A DNA stretch of 64,000 bases from Bifidobacterium animalis subsp. animalis ATCC 25527 (lineage in GTDB: Bacteria > Actinomycetota > Actinomycetes > Actinomycetales > Bifidobacteriaceae): contig NC_017834.1 of the NCBI RefSeq assembly GCF_000260715.1, forward strand, positions 930,001 to 994,000, read 5' to 3'. A model generated the notes under the pieces. That model saw only the letters and a program-made list of their open reading frames with translations, had not been told where the DNA came from and searched no databases. The position numbers were made by a program, and so were the translations under genes. This document shows positions 36,824 to 45,533 of this stretch, piece after piece; position 1 is the stretch's first letter, and each line of letters opens with the position of its first letter.

Positions 36824-38486
36824 GTCTTTCGTAGGGTGAGATGGTTGTCATCCCAGTCGAATGATTCCGTCTGTCGGACGGTGTGATCGTCAAGGAAGAC
36901 GAGGAAGGAGACGAATTTCTTCGCGAACCAGCGGTCATGGGTCACCGCCATCACAGTGCCTTGGAAATCCTGTATCAGTCGTTCCAATGCCTCCGCTGAT
37001 TCCACATCCAGATTGTCGGTCGGCTCGTCCAGAAGCAGCAGGTTGCATTGCTGCAGCTCGAGCAGCAGCAGTTGGAAGCGCGCTCGCTGTCCCCCTGAGA
37101 TCGATCCGTATCGGTGCGAGGCGACCTGGATCAGCCGATACCGGTCCAGAAGGGGCATGGCCTGTTCTATCGTGAGTGCCGAGCCATGCTCACCGCGGTG
37201 CATAAGGATCTCGAGCAGAGTCCCGTCGCCCAATCCGGGGATGTCGTCGAATTGGCTGAACCATCCGGGTTTGACACCGGCACCGAGACGCAGGCCGCCG
37301 GTGAGGGGCCATCCTCCGAAATCCGCGGCGGCCTCATGCGTATGGCGGTACGCGATGTATTTGAGGAAGTGTGATTTCCCTGTTCCGTTCGCGCCGAGGA
37401 CCGCAACACGGTCCCGGTACCGGAGTTCGAGGTCGAAGGGTCTGATCAACCCGGAGAAGCCGAATTGGTCGCATCGCAATACAACGTTTCCCGACCGGCC
37501 GCCGTCGAAACGCAACACGGGGTGTTCTCCACGTACCTGTGCCGTGCGGGGGCGGTTTTCAGGAATCTGTCTAGACGTGTTTGGGCGGCGTGATATCGCG
37601 ATGCCATGACGTCCGAGATGGTCGCAGCCTGACGTAACGAGGCGACCAGTTGGCGTAGCTTCCTTTCCTCGTCGTCCCTGCGTCGCAGCAGCTCCTCCTC
37701 ACGCGCATGCCTTTCGGCCCTGGCGTCCGCCAGAGTGGAGTACCGAACGCCATGAACCCATGCGGTGGTGCCGTCATCACGCTCCTCCATCACCAGATGT
37801 TTCTTGCAGGTGGACTCCAGCAGGTCCCGGTCATGAGAGATGAGCAGGATGGTCTTTGCGGATTCCCCCAGATAGGACTTGAGGCGATCCTTATTGGCGA
37901 TGTCAAGGAAATTATCGGGCTCATCGAGAATGAGATTCGACGCAGAGTTTGAAAACAGGTAATTCAACAGCAGCATTTTCTGCTCGCCGCCCGACAGGCA
38001 GTCCAATTCGAGATCCGAGACGTCCTGGTATGAGGATCCCAGTACATCCTGTGTGGACTTGGACATCTCCGCCTCCATCCGGTAGCCGCCCAGATCCGCG
38101 TAATCAGCCAACAGCTGGGAGTATGACTCCATCTGCGCGGTGTTCGCGGAATCCAGCGTGGACTCCATTGTCGCGATCCGCTTGCGCAGGCGCGCGATCT
38201 CGGCCTGGGCCACGGAAAACAGGTAGTCTCCGATGGTGTGTATCTCCGGGTCGGTGCGGCGCTGCTCCATATAGGAGACATCACCGAAGACATTGACCGA
38301 GCCGGAGGTGCTTTTGATTCGACGGGCCATGATCTTCAACAACGTGCTTTTGCCCATACCATTGGCGCCGATAACCCTCAGGCATTCGTTCGGAAGCGCG
38401 GCAAAACTGATGGAATTCAACAACAACCGGCCAGAAGGCAGCACATACGAGATGTCACTGGCCCGCATGCCCGAAAGCGCCGTCAT
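36820..38486 (-). pseudogene. ABC-F ATPase gene interrupted by a frameshift
   Basis: Two overlapping readings together make one ABC-F protein. The first (38486 to 37446) has Walker A GANGMGKST, signature LSGGEQKML and LDEPDNFLD; the second (37518 to 36820) has GANGTGKSH, signature SGGQRARFQ and LDEPTDNLD. The linker arrives as RLDRFL in one frame and must continue in the minus-1 frame as ENRPRTAQVRGEH, near an AAAA run at about 37555. Intact relatives read through as one chain. It may be inactive, produced by frameshifting, or a sequencing error. ATG at 38486 has AGGGGG upstream. Confidence 0.8.
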
Positions 38487-39287
38487 GCTCATTCCCCCTG
38501 CCATGGTCTGCATACGAGGGCAAGTACCATCGCAATGGCGCATGATGCCTCATGCGTGGCGGGTATTGTTGCATCATCCCCCCGGCTAGCGATACAACCG
38601 GGAATGAGAAGCACCCTTACCCAGCCACTTAATGTACAGTTCGGCCCGTGCCCGATACAATGAGCAGTGCCTGAATCGTGGTTTACAAGTCGTGTTCTGC
38701 CTCTGGGAGGGTTCTCATTCTCCCTCTCGGGATTGGGGACGGTGTAATATTCCCGGACTCCGTCGTCGTTGTCTTGATTAAGCCATAAGACCTGGTTCCT
38801 GTCGGTGACGGCCGATGTTCATGCGTCTCAATCACACCGGCATCGACTTAGGCGCATATTGGAAGCCGATGGGCGGGAGGCGGCTGATCCGCTCGGGAAT
38901 CAATGCCAACTGAGATTTGCGGGCACATGCTGTGGAGCGTGATGCCGAGGTGTGTTTTGCGTTGCTTGGAATGCGGTCTTCCGGCGGCGAACCGGTGGGT
39001 TCGGCGTTGAGCTGTTCCAGGGCTTTTGTTGATGACTGATGATTCGCGGTGCAAGCCCGGTTGCCCGCAGTCGGATTGGCCTCTTTCCCATTTCCGTCGC
39101 CATTGATTCTGGATATACCGTTTCACTGTCTCCAAGGTTGCCCGCCGCCGCTTGCCTCATTTCGTTCACCATATGTGTGGCTTCCTAACATGGAGCCCAT
39201 TTTCTTTCCTCTAGAAGGTATTGCTATGCTGGGTGTGTTCCCATATAGGGACGGATTTGGCATCCATAGCATTGCAAAGGAGTACCC
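38487..39287. other. Long gap with probable coding remnants
   Basis: About 800 bases between the ABC-F pseudogene and the nucleotidyltransferase gene. On the minus strand a frame without stops but lacking a start codon runs through about 38820-38660 with protein-like content (WLNQDNDDGVREYYTVPNPE), suggesting a decayed gene fragment. The short readings around 38850-39170 have no ribosome binding sites or recognisable motifs. The last 60 bases should contain the promoter of the next gene. Confidence 0.35.
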
Positions 39288-40079
39288 ATGGATCTGATTC
39301 ATCAACTGTTCCTGCAGCTTGAGGGACTTCCCCAGGTGGAGGCAATCGCCTTGGGCGGCTCCCGGGCGTCCGGGTGGAACGACGCCCGCTCCGACTACGA
39401 CGTGTATCTGTACTGCACGGGGCCCATACCCGAAGATGTGCGCAAATCATTGCTCACCCCGTATTGCTCGGTCATGGAGATAGGCAACCATTACTGGGAA
39501 TACGAGGACAATTGCACATTCCGTGACGGCGTCGACCTCGATCTACTGCACAGGGACATTACCGCATTCGGCGCTGACGTGGCGCGCGTGGTCGAAGGAC
39601 ACGAGGCATCCCTCGGGTACAGCACGTGCATGTGGCACAATCTTCGCACCTGTTCGGTGGAGTTCGACCGTAATGGACGTCTTGAGGCATTGCGCCGCCG
39701 TTTCGATGTCCCCTATCCCCGAGAGCTGCGCGATGCGATTGTCGCGGCGAATCTGCCGTTGCTGCACGGCGCATTGCCTGCGTATGACGCACAGATCCAT
39801 AAAGCCGCATCCCGAGGGGATTTGGTGAGTGTCAACCATCGCGTAACCGCGTTCCTCTCCTCGTATTTCGACGTGCTGTTCGCGATTAACGGGATGACTC
39901 ATCCGGGAGAGAAGAGACAGCTGTCCATCGCCGAACGCGACTGCCGCATACTGCCCGAGGACTTCCGACCCAGTTTTACGGCATTGTTCGAAACGATGTT
40001 CACCGATGCCGCCGCACTGGACGATGTCGTCGCCCGTCTGGCACGCAATCTGGCCGTATGCGTGGAACAGTCGGCGTGA
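39288..40079 (+). CDS. DUF4037-type nucleotidyltransferase
   Basis: A 263-residue protein with a polymerase-beta-like nucleotidyltransferase fold at the N-terminus: GGSRASGWNDARSDYDVYLY contains the GS and Asp-x-Asp metal-binding motif, and DGVDLDLLHRD supplies the third acidic residue. The C-terminal half (about 140-263) is helical, as in DUF4037 and aminoglycoside nucleotidyltransferases. The substrate is unknown; drug inactivation is possible but not shown. AAAGGAG precedes the ATG. Confidence 0.82.
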   Translation: MDLIHQLFLQLEGLPQVEAIALGGSRASGWNDARSDYDVYLYCTGPIPEDVRKSLLTPYCSVMEIGNHYWEYEDNCTFRDGVDLDLLHRDITAFGADVARVVEGHEASLGYSTCMWHNLRTCSVEFDRNGRLEALRRRFDVPYPRELRDAIVAANLPLLHGALPAYDAQIHKAASRGDLVSVNHRVTAFLSSYFDVLFAINGMTHPGEKRQLSIAERDCRILPEDFRPSFTALFETMFTDAAALDDVVARLARNLAVCVEQSA

Positions 40080-40755
40080 CGAAATGAAGAAGGCACATGG
40101 AGACTGCTGACGTTTCCCACGGTCTACTCATGCGACTGCGCCGCGCCAAAAACGAGCACCGGCTCGGCCAAGGACTCGCCGCCATCGGCAAGGGGCGCCT
40201 GATCATCTCCGACAGCTACGAGACAAGGAGCGTCATCTCCACCCGGCTCCCATCCAACCCCACCGGTCACCACACGCATCCGAGTGGAACAGGCTGTGCG
40301 CATCAGGATTCCACCTCGTGCACGTCAACGACCGTAACCCAACATGTTGGCATGCGTGGCATACCATCGGGCGAACATGGACTCCGGCCCCTCACGATCC
40401 GAATGCACACGCCTGCCGGTCCGCGTCCACCAGCTTGCATTCCGACTCCAACCAGGCCGCCGCCTGTATTTGGAGGTGAACTGTTTGTAGACACGCCCGT
40501 GCGTTTTCGGATTCGCGTAATACGCGAACCATGCCACGGGGATATCCGGCTTGTTCTTCTTGGCGATCAGGCCGCCGAATTCTCTTGTACCCATATCCGC
40601 CCCATATGCGACGCATGCTTGTCGGAGGACCTGGTAACCGGACTGGTAACTGAAAACATGTGTCCTGTTTCGGAAACGGGACACGCACCACCATTGGACA
40701 CCATGCTGCGACACGTCAGGCGTGTCGCCCCTGATGCCAACGGACAAGCCGAAAC
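40080..40755. other. Region with degenerate coding fragments
   Basis: About 680 bases with no convincing gene. A plus-strand reading from 40097 continues through the tRNA-Val gene and its terminator, so it is not real as a whole. A minus-strand stretch (about 40700-40328) has protein-like content (FGGLIAKKNKPDIPVAWFAY, ending MFARWYATHANMLGYGR) but its frame also begins inside a tRNA gene. I take it as a possible 3' gene remnant of unknown family. Confidence 0.3.
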
Positions 40756-40785
40756 AAAAAACCTCGCGAACAACAGTCCGCGAGG
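40756..40785 (-). terminator. Terminator of the tRNA cluster
   Basis: CCTCGCG/CGCGAGG stem with a ten-base loop followed by TTTTTT on the minus strand, nine bases past the tRNA-Val (CAC) gene. Confidence 0.88.
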
Positions 40786-40793
40786 CCTCATGG

Positions 40794-40866
40794 TGGGTGA
40801 TGTAGGAATCGAACCTACGACCCCTTCCGTGTGAAGGAAGTGCGCTAGCCGCTGCGCCAATCACCC
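40794..40866 (-). tRNA. tRNA-Val (CAC)
   Basis: Acceptor GGGTGAT/ATCACCC, anticodon stem CTTCC/GGAAG with loop TTCACAC, anticodon CAC, discriminator A. Last gene of a four-tRNA cluster on the minus strand. Confidence 0.95.
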
Positions 40867-40899
40867 GTATTCAATTATTGTATCCGATGGCTCGGATCG

Positions 40900-40971
40900 T
40901 GGGCGATACAAGATTCGAACTTGTGACCCCTTCCGTGTCAGGGAAGTGCGCTACCTCTGCGCCAACCGCCC
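40900..40971 (-). tRNA. tRNA-Val (GAC)
   Basis: Acceptor GGGCGGT/ATCGCCC with one G-U pair, anticodon stem CTTCC/GGAAG with loop CTGACAC, anticodon GAC, discriminator A. It shares most of its anticodon arm with the adjacent tRNA-Val (CAC). Confidence 0.95.
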
Positions 40972-41002
40972 GGTTGGTCTCGGACATCTTTCGATGCCGT
41001 CG

Positions 41003-41073
41003 AGGTGGGTACGAGAGTCGAACTCGTCTATACGGCTTTGCAGGCCGCTGCCTAACCGCTTGGCTAACCCACC
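41003..41073 (-). tRNA. tRNA-Cys (GCA)
   Basis: Acceptor GGTGGGT/ACCCACC, anticodon stem GCGGC/GCCGT with loop CTGCAAA, anticodon GCA, discriminator U as expected for cysteine. Confidence 0.95.
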
Positions 41074-41103
41074 GTAAGGTTCGTTAAACTCATCGGACCT
41101 TAG

Positions 41104-41176
41104 AGCGGACAACGGGACTCGAACCCGCGGTCTCGACCTTGGCAAGGTCGCGCTTTACCAACTAAGCTATGTCCGC
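41104..41176 (-). tRNA. tRNA-Gly (GCC), second copy
   Basis: Identical over 73 bases to the tRNA-Gly at 35045-35117. First gene of the Gly-Cys-Val-Val cluster. Its 5' flank carries an 18-base stretch (41244-41261) also found 5' of the other copy (35165-35182). Confidence 0.95.
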
Positions 41177-41404
41177 ATGTGTTTCTGGCGTTGTTTCCTC
41201 TGCCTGAGCACGAGTCACTACTATATCGAACTCTTGGAAGTTTGCAACTTCGGCGTGTCGTAATTGTTGGATCATCTCTCCGTATAGGATTGCAGTAGAG
41301 AGAGAAATACACAGCAGTGACCGCGCGTTTTGCTCACGGTTCCTCCACATTGCTTCACTGTGGGATTACCTTCACAAAATGCACGCTTTTCAAGGGATAC
41401 AGTG

Positions 41405-42244
41405 GTGTACATGAATGAGCGAGGAACCAGAGTCAAATACGTCATGGTCGCGGCCTTCGACGGCTGGAATGACGCATGCCAGAGTGCCACCAATGTGATT
41501 CGGCATCTGGTCTCCCGTTATAGGTCTTTGGAGATTGGCCACATCAACAAAGACGGTTACTATGATTACCAATCCGCCCGTCCGATGCAGTGCACCATTC
41601 AGGGTTCCCGTTGCATTCTATGGCCGCAGACCGCTTTCTACGACATCGCAGTGAGCGACTCGCTCCATATTCTTGCGCAATTGGGACCGGAGCCGAACTA
41701 CCAGTGGCTTGAATACTGCCGCGATAGCCTGCGTTTCGCCGAACAATATGACGTCGAACGCATTGTCACGCTGGGCTCCATGCTGGCGGAGTGCCCGCAC
41801 ACGCGTCCACTGCCCATCGATATCTCGAACAACGGCAAGCCGCTGGATCCCGATTATGAATACAACGGGCCAATCGGAATCACGCATGCGCTTGACACGA
41901 TGGCCATCGAACAGGGATTTGCCACCACATCCTTGTGGGTTTCCATCCCCCGCTATCTCGGGTCCGCTGATCCATGCCCACAGGCAACCCTGACACTGTT
42001 GCGGGAGCTCGGCGAGATCTTGGGGCTCGATCTTCCAGTGGGTGCCATAGAGAACAAGGCGAAGCAATGGCGTTCTCGTTGCGACGTCACCGTGCGCAAC
42101 AACGCCGACCTCGAGCATTTCGTGAGTCAGCTGGAACGTGATTCTGATCTGCATCAGCATGCCAAGGAGCTCTCTTCGGCGGGGGCGCCGATGGCCGAAC
42201 AGCTGGTACAGGAGGCCGAGGCATTCCTGCGGGATCAGGATTGA
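41405..42244 (+). CDS. PAC2 family protein
   Basis: A 279-residue protein of the PAC2 (proteasome assembly chaperone 2-like) family, widespread in actinobacteria: MVAAFDGWNDACQSATNVI, then GSMLAECPHTRPLPI and YNGPIGITHALDTMA. The C-terminal 70 residues are helical and charged. Its role in bacteria is unknown. GTG at 41405 has AAGGG eight bases upstream; ATG at 41411 is nearly as good. Confidence 0.88.
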   Translation: MYMNERGTRVKYVMVAAFDGWNDACQSATNVIRHLVSRYRSLEIGHINKDGYYDYQSARPMQCTIQGSRCILWPQTAFYDIAVSDSLHILAQLGPEPNYQWLEYCRDSLRFAEQYDVERIVTLGSMLAECPHTRPLPIDISNNGKPLDPDYEYNGPIGITHALDTMAIEQGFATTSLWVSIPRYLGSADPCPQATLTLLRELGEILGLDLPVGAIENKAKQWRSRCDVTVRNNADLEHFVSQLERDSDLHQHAKELSSAGAPMAEQLVQEAEAFLRDQD

Positions 42245-42274
42245 GAACCGGTTTCTTTCTTGCACCATAGGACT

Positions 42275-42333
42275 GCTGTCTTGGATATGAGAAGGCCTCC
42301 CAATTTGGGAGGTCTTCTCATATCCAAGACAGC
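42275..42333. terminator. Long bidirectional hairpin between PAC2 and uppP genes
   Basis: Two 27-base arms (42275-42301 and 42307-42333) pair with a single mismatch around the loop AATTT. The genes converge on it from both sides, so it probably ends transcription in both directions. Confidence 0.85.
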
Positions 42334-42338
42334 ACACA

Positions 42339-43226
42339 TCAGGCATTACCGGAGACCGGAATGCCCTCCAGCGGTGAGAGCACGCCGCACAGCAGCAAGA
42401 TAGCCACGATGACGGCCAGAGCGATGCGATAGATGGCGAAGGCCTTGTAGGAATAGGTGGATACGAATTTGAGGAATCCAATGATCACGATGTAACCGAC
42501 CACAAATGCCACGACAGTGGCGGCGATGGTTGCGCCCCATCCGGGGAACATCGCGTCGGCATTGACGTCTTTGATCGCCTTGACGGCTTCGAGAATGCCC
42601 GCGCCGAACACGGCGGGTATGGCCATGAGGAATGCGGCGCGCACTGCCGCCTCGCGTTTGTACCCCATTGCTCGTCCGAAGGTGATGGTGCCGCCGGAGC
42701 GTGACACGCCCGGAATAAGTGCAAGCATCTGGCCGATGCCAAACCAGATCGCATCCTTCGTGTTCATGTCGTCGAGTGTCTTGACCTGGCGGGCGCGGTC
42801 GTCGACAATCCACAGGATCACGCCGAATACGAACAGCATGGCCACCGTGATCCATAGATTGCGCAGCGTCGTCTCAATGGCATGCTGGAACAGTACGCCC
42901 GCGATGAGAATCGGGATGGTGGCGATGATGATGTACCAGCCCAGACGAGCGTCCTTGTTATGTGCTCCGAAACGAGAGGCCCTGTCCTTCCCTTCCTTGC
43001 CGGCGAGGCACAGACACCAGGACTTCAGGATGTTCCAGATGTCGTGGCGGAAATACAGCAGCACCGCCAATTCGGTTCCGATCTGGATGATGGCGGTGAA
43101 CGCGGCACCTGGGTCTCCGCCGAGCATGAGATCGCCGACGATGCGGACATGGGCGCTGGAGGACACCGGCAGGTATTCGGTGAGTGCCTGCACCAGTCCG
43201 AGGAATATGGCCTGGAAGAAATTCAT
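42339..43226 (-). CDS. uppP: Undecaprenyl-diphosphatase
   Basis: A 295-residue polytopic membrane enzyme that recycles the lipid carrier for peptidoglycan synthesis and can give bacitracin resistance. Conserved motifs: LGLVQALTEYLPVSSSAHV near the N-terminus with the catalytic Glu, and LIPGVSRSGGTITFGRAMGY. About eight transmembrane segments. ATG with AGAGGATTT. It converges on the PAC2 gene, and its stop lies six bases from the shared hairpin. Confidence 0.96.
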   Translation of the reverse strand: MNFFQAIFLGLVQALTEYLPVSSSAHVRIVGDLMLGGDPGAAFTAIIQIGTELAVLLYFRHDIWNILKSWCLCLAGKEGKDRASRFGAHNKDARLGWYIIIATIPILIAGVLFQHAIETTLRNLWITVAMLFVFGVILWIVDDRARQVKTLDDMNTKDAIWFGIGQMLALIPGVSRSGGTITFGRAMGYKREAAVRAAFLMAIPAVFGAGILEAVKAIKDVNADAMFPGWGATIAATVVAFVVGYIVIIGFLKFVSTYSYKAFAIYRIALAVIVAILLLCGVLSPLEGIPVSGNA

Positions 43227-43399
43227 AAATCCTCTTTACGAATGATTTCATGGTTATTGCAGTTTCACTGTACCGTGTGCCTTTCCTCTTCCACCGAAGG
43301 AGGCGATAGTCGCACAGGTCGTCGAGCGGCATTCCGTGCCGTTTCGCGACATCGAATTGCGTACAATGAGCACCGGAATATACAGGCGAAAGGACTGAG

Positions 43400-44194
43400 A
43401 TGGGTGCAGAATACCGTAAGAGTCGCAGGAATGCGCCACGGGGCTTCTTCGAATGCGAGGGCAAAGGCCTTGAGTGGCTTGGCGAGGCGCAGGCGCAGGG
43501 CGGTCCGCGTGTGGTGAAGGTGTATGGCTGGGGTGACGATTACCTTGACATCGAACGTGTGACCCCCGCGATGCCCACGGGGAAAGCTGCCTTCGAATTC
43601 GGTGCCGCACTTGCGCATATGCATGATGCTGGCGCGCCGTATTTTGGATCGGCTCCGAAGGGATATGACGGCACCTGTTATTTCGGACCCCTGCAGGATC
43701 CTGTGCCGATGGACACCGGCGAGTGGCGGGATCCGGCAACATATTTGGCCGAAGGCCGTCTGCGACCGATGGTTCAGATGGGAATCGAACGCGGGTCGTT
43801 GCGTGATGCCGACATGGATCTTACCAACGAGGTCATCGATGCGCTTCCGGAACTGCTCGACAGGGCCGGCGAAGATAGGCCCGCTCGTGTGCATGGCGAC
43901 TTGTGGAGCGGCAATGTGATGTGGACGGCAGACACCGGCGAGACGCAGGCCGTGCTCATTGATCCCGCGGCCCATGGCGGACACCGGGAGGAGGATCTCG
44001 CCATGCTCCATCTGTTCGGCATGAGTTATCTGACGGAGATCACCGATGGCTACATGTCGGTGCATCCGCTGAAGGCGGGTTGGCAGGAGCGCATCATGAT
44101 ATGGCAGCTCTACCCCATTGCGGGCCACTGCGTGTTCTTCGGCGGCGGCTATGTGAGCGAGTATCGGGAGATGTGCCGTTCGCTGCTGAGGTGA
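43400..44194 (+). CDS. Fructosamine/ketosamine-3-kinase family protein
   Basis: A 264-residue kinase of the FN3K family in the aminoglycoside/choline kinase-like fold. The catalytic loop is ARVHGDLWSGNVMW (His-Gly-Asp with metal-binding Asn), and the second metal Asp is in LIDPAAHGGHREEDLAM. The family phosphorylates sugars attached to protein amines and so repairs glycation; whether this is the role here is inferred. AAAGGACTGAG precedes the ATG. Confidence 0.9.
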   Translation: MGAEYRKSRRNAPRGFFECEGKGLEWLGEAQAQGGPRVVKVYGWGDDYLDIERVTPAMPTGKAAFEFGAALAHMHDAGAPYFGSAPKGYDGTCYFGPLQDPVPMDTGEWRDPATYLAEGRLRPMVQMGIERGSLRDADMDLTNEVIDALPELLDRAGEDRPARVHGDLWSGNVMWTADTGETQAVLIDPAAHGGHREEDLAMLHLFGMSYLTEITDGYMSVHPLKAGWQERIMIWQLYPIAGHCVFFGGGYVSEYREMCRSLLR

Positions 44195-44214
44195 ATAGCT
44201 GTTGGAGGCGGTGA

Positions 44215-44284
44215 ATGTGATCTATGCGAAGGGCCGGTGCGACATCCAGCTGGATGTCGCACCGGCCCTTCGCATAGATCACAT
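44215..44284. terminator. 70-bp perfect palindrome between convergent genes
   Basis: Every base of 44215-44249 is complementary to its partner in 44284-44250, with no spacer (centre CCAG/CTGG). It lies 20 bases past the fructosamine kinase stop and 32 bases from the dnaJ stop, so it is best read as a shared terminator. Neither side has a long T run. Confidence 0.75.
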
Positions 44285-44316
44285 AGATCAGTTGCGTTGC
44301 CAGACGCTATGTGATT

Positions 44317-45471
44317 TCAGCCTAGGGCGTCTTTGATCTTGCTGAAGAAGCCCTTCTTCTGCGGCGTTGCGGGCTGCGAGGACTGCCGCACCGGTTTTTC
44401 GTCCTTCTGCTGTTGGGCGAACTCCTCCATGAGACTGCGCTCGGAGTCGCTGAGCTTCGTGGGAATCTGCACGTTGATGTGCACAATCAGATTGCCACGT
44501 TGATCCTTGTCGTTGAGCTTTGTCATGCCCAGGCTCTTGAGCTCCACGGTCTGTTCCGGCTGCGTTCCCGCGGGGATGTCGAGTTGCTGCTTGCCGTCGA
44601 ATGAATCGATCTCCATTGCATGACCCAGCACGGCCCATGTCATGGGAACGCGAATCCAGCAGTGCAGGTCGTCACCCTGCCGGGTGAACCTTTCGTTCTT
44701 GCGCACCGTGATGTCCACGTAGAGATCGCCGGGCTGCCCGTTGCATTCGCCGGCCTCTCCCTGACCCGGCACGCGAAGGCGGGAATCGTTCTGCACGCCA
44801 CCCGGCACAGGAATCACTACATCACGCTCGGTGCGCACACGACCGCTTCCCTGACATTGGGTGCAGGGGTGTTGGAAGATGTTGCCGTGACCTTGGCAGG
44901 TTTCGCAGGGCACCGAGGTCATCATCTGGCCGAGCAGTGTGCGCACCACCTTCTGTGTGTAGCCGGACCCATGGCATGTGGGGCATGTGATGGGAGGCTC
45001 CTCGTGTGCGGATCCGGTGCCTTCGCAGTTCTGGCAGGTGCCGTAGGTCGAAAACTTCAGGTGTTGTTCCGCACCGAACACGGCGGTCTTCAAATCTATG
45101 GTGAGCTCTTCGAGCTGATCGCGGCCGGGCTGGCTACGTGGTATCGGACCGTTGCCGGTACCACCGCCGAAGGCGTCGAAGAACTGTCCGAACATGTCGC
45201 CCATGTCGAATCCGCCGAAGGGTTGGCCGCCACCGTATCTCGCTCCACTTCGGGGATCGTTCGGGTCGACGCCCATGTCGAACATGCGCCGCTTCTCCGG
45301 GTCGGAAAGCACCTCGTACGCGGTGTTGACCTCCTTGAATTTCTCCTCGAACTGCGGACCTGCGAGATCGGGATGGTATTTACGGCTCATCTTGCGGTAT
45401 GCGCGCTTGATCTCCTCTTCCGTCGCATCGCGCTCGATGCCTAGGACTTTGTAATAATCTGCCACGGCCAC
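44317..45471 (-). CDS. dnaJ: Chaperone DnaJ (HrcA-linked copy)
   Basis: A 384-residue co-chaperone for DnaK. The J domain (1-70) contains the essential HPD in RKYHPDLAG, followed by a Gly/Phe region (80-110), four Cys-rich zinc motifs (CQNCEGTG, CPTCHGSG, CETCQGHG, CTQCQGSG) and a C-terminal substrate-binding domain. It follows hrcA by 62 bases and is thus likely controlled by the CIRCE operator upstream of hrcA. Confidence 0.95.
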   Translation of the reverse strand: MAVADYYKVLGIERDATEEEIKRAYRKMSRKYHPDLAGPQFEEKFKEVNTAYEVLSDPEKRRMFDMGVDPNDPRSGARYGGGQPFGGFDMGDMFGQFFDAFGGGTGNGPIPRSQPGRDQLEELTIDLKTAVFGAEQHLKFSTYGTCQNCEGTGSAHEEPPITCPTCHGSGYTQKVVRTLLGQMMTSVPCETCQGHGNIFQHPCTQCQGSGRVRTERDVVIPVPGGVQNDSRLRVPGQGEAGECNGQPGDLYVDITVRKNERFTRQGDDLHCWIRVPMTWAVLGHAMEIDSFDGKQQLDIPAGTQPEQTVELKSLGMTKLNDKDQRGNLIVHINVQIPTKLSDSERSLMEEFAQQQKDEKPVRQSSQPATPQKKGFFSKIKDALG

Positions 45472-45533
45472 TCTTTCTGTTGTGCTGGGACGTATTCGTA
45501 TGACTGTATATTGCTACTCGAAAGGTTCGGCTG

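Noticed and set aside
40097..40834. 245-codon reading on the plus strand
   Set aside because: It runs through a tRNA-Val gene and its terminator; only fragments could ever have been coding.
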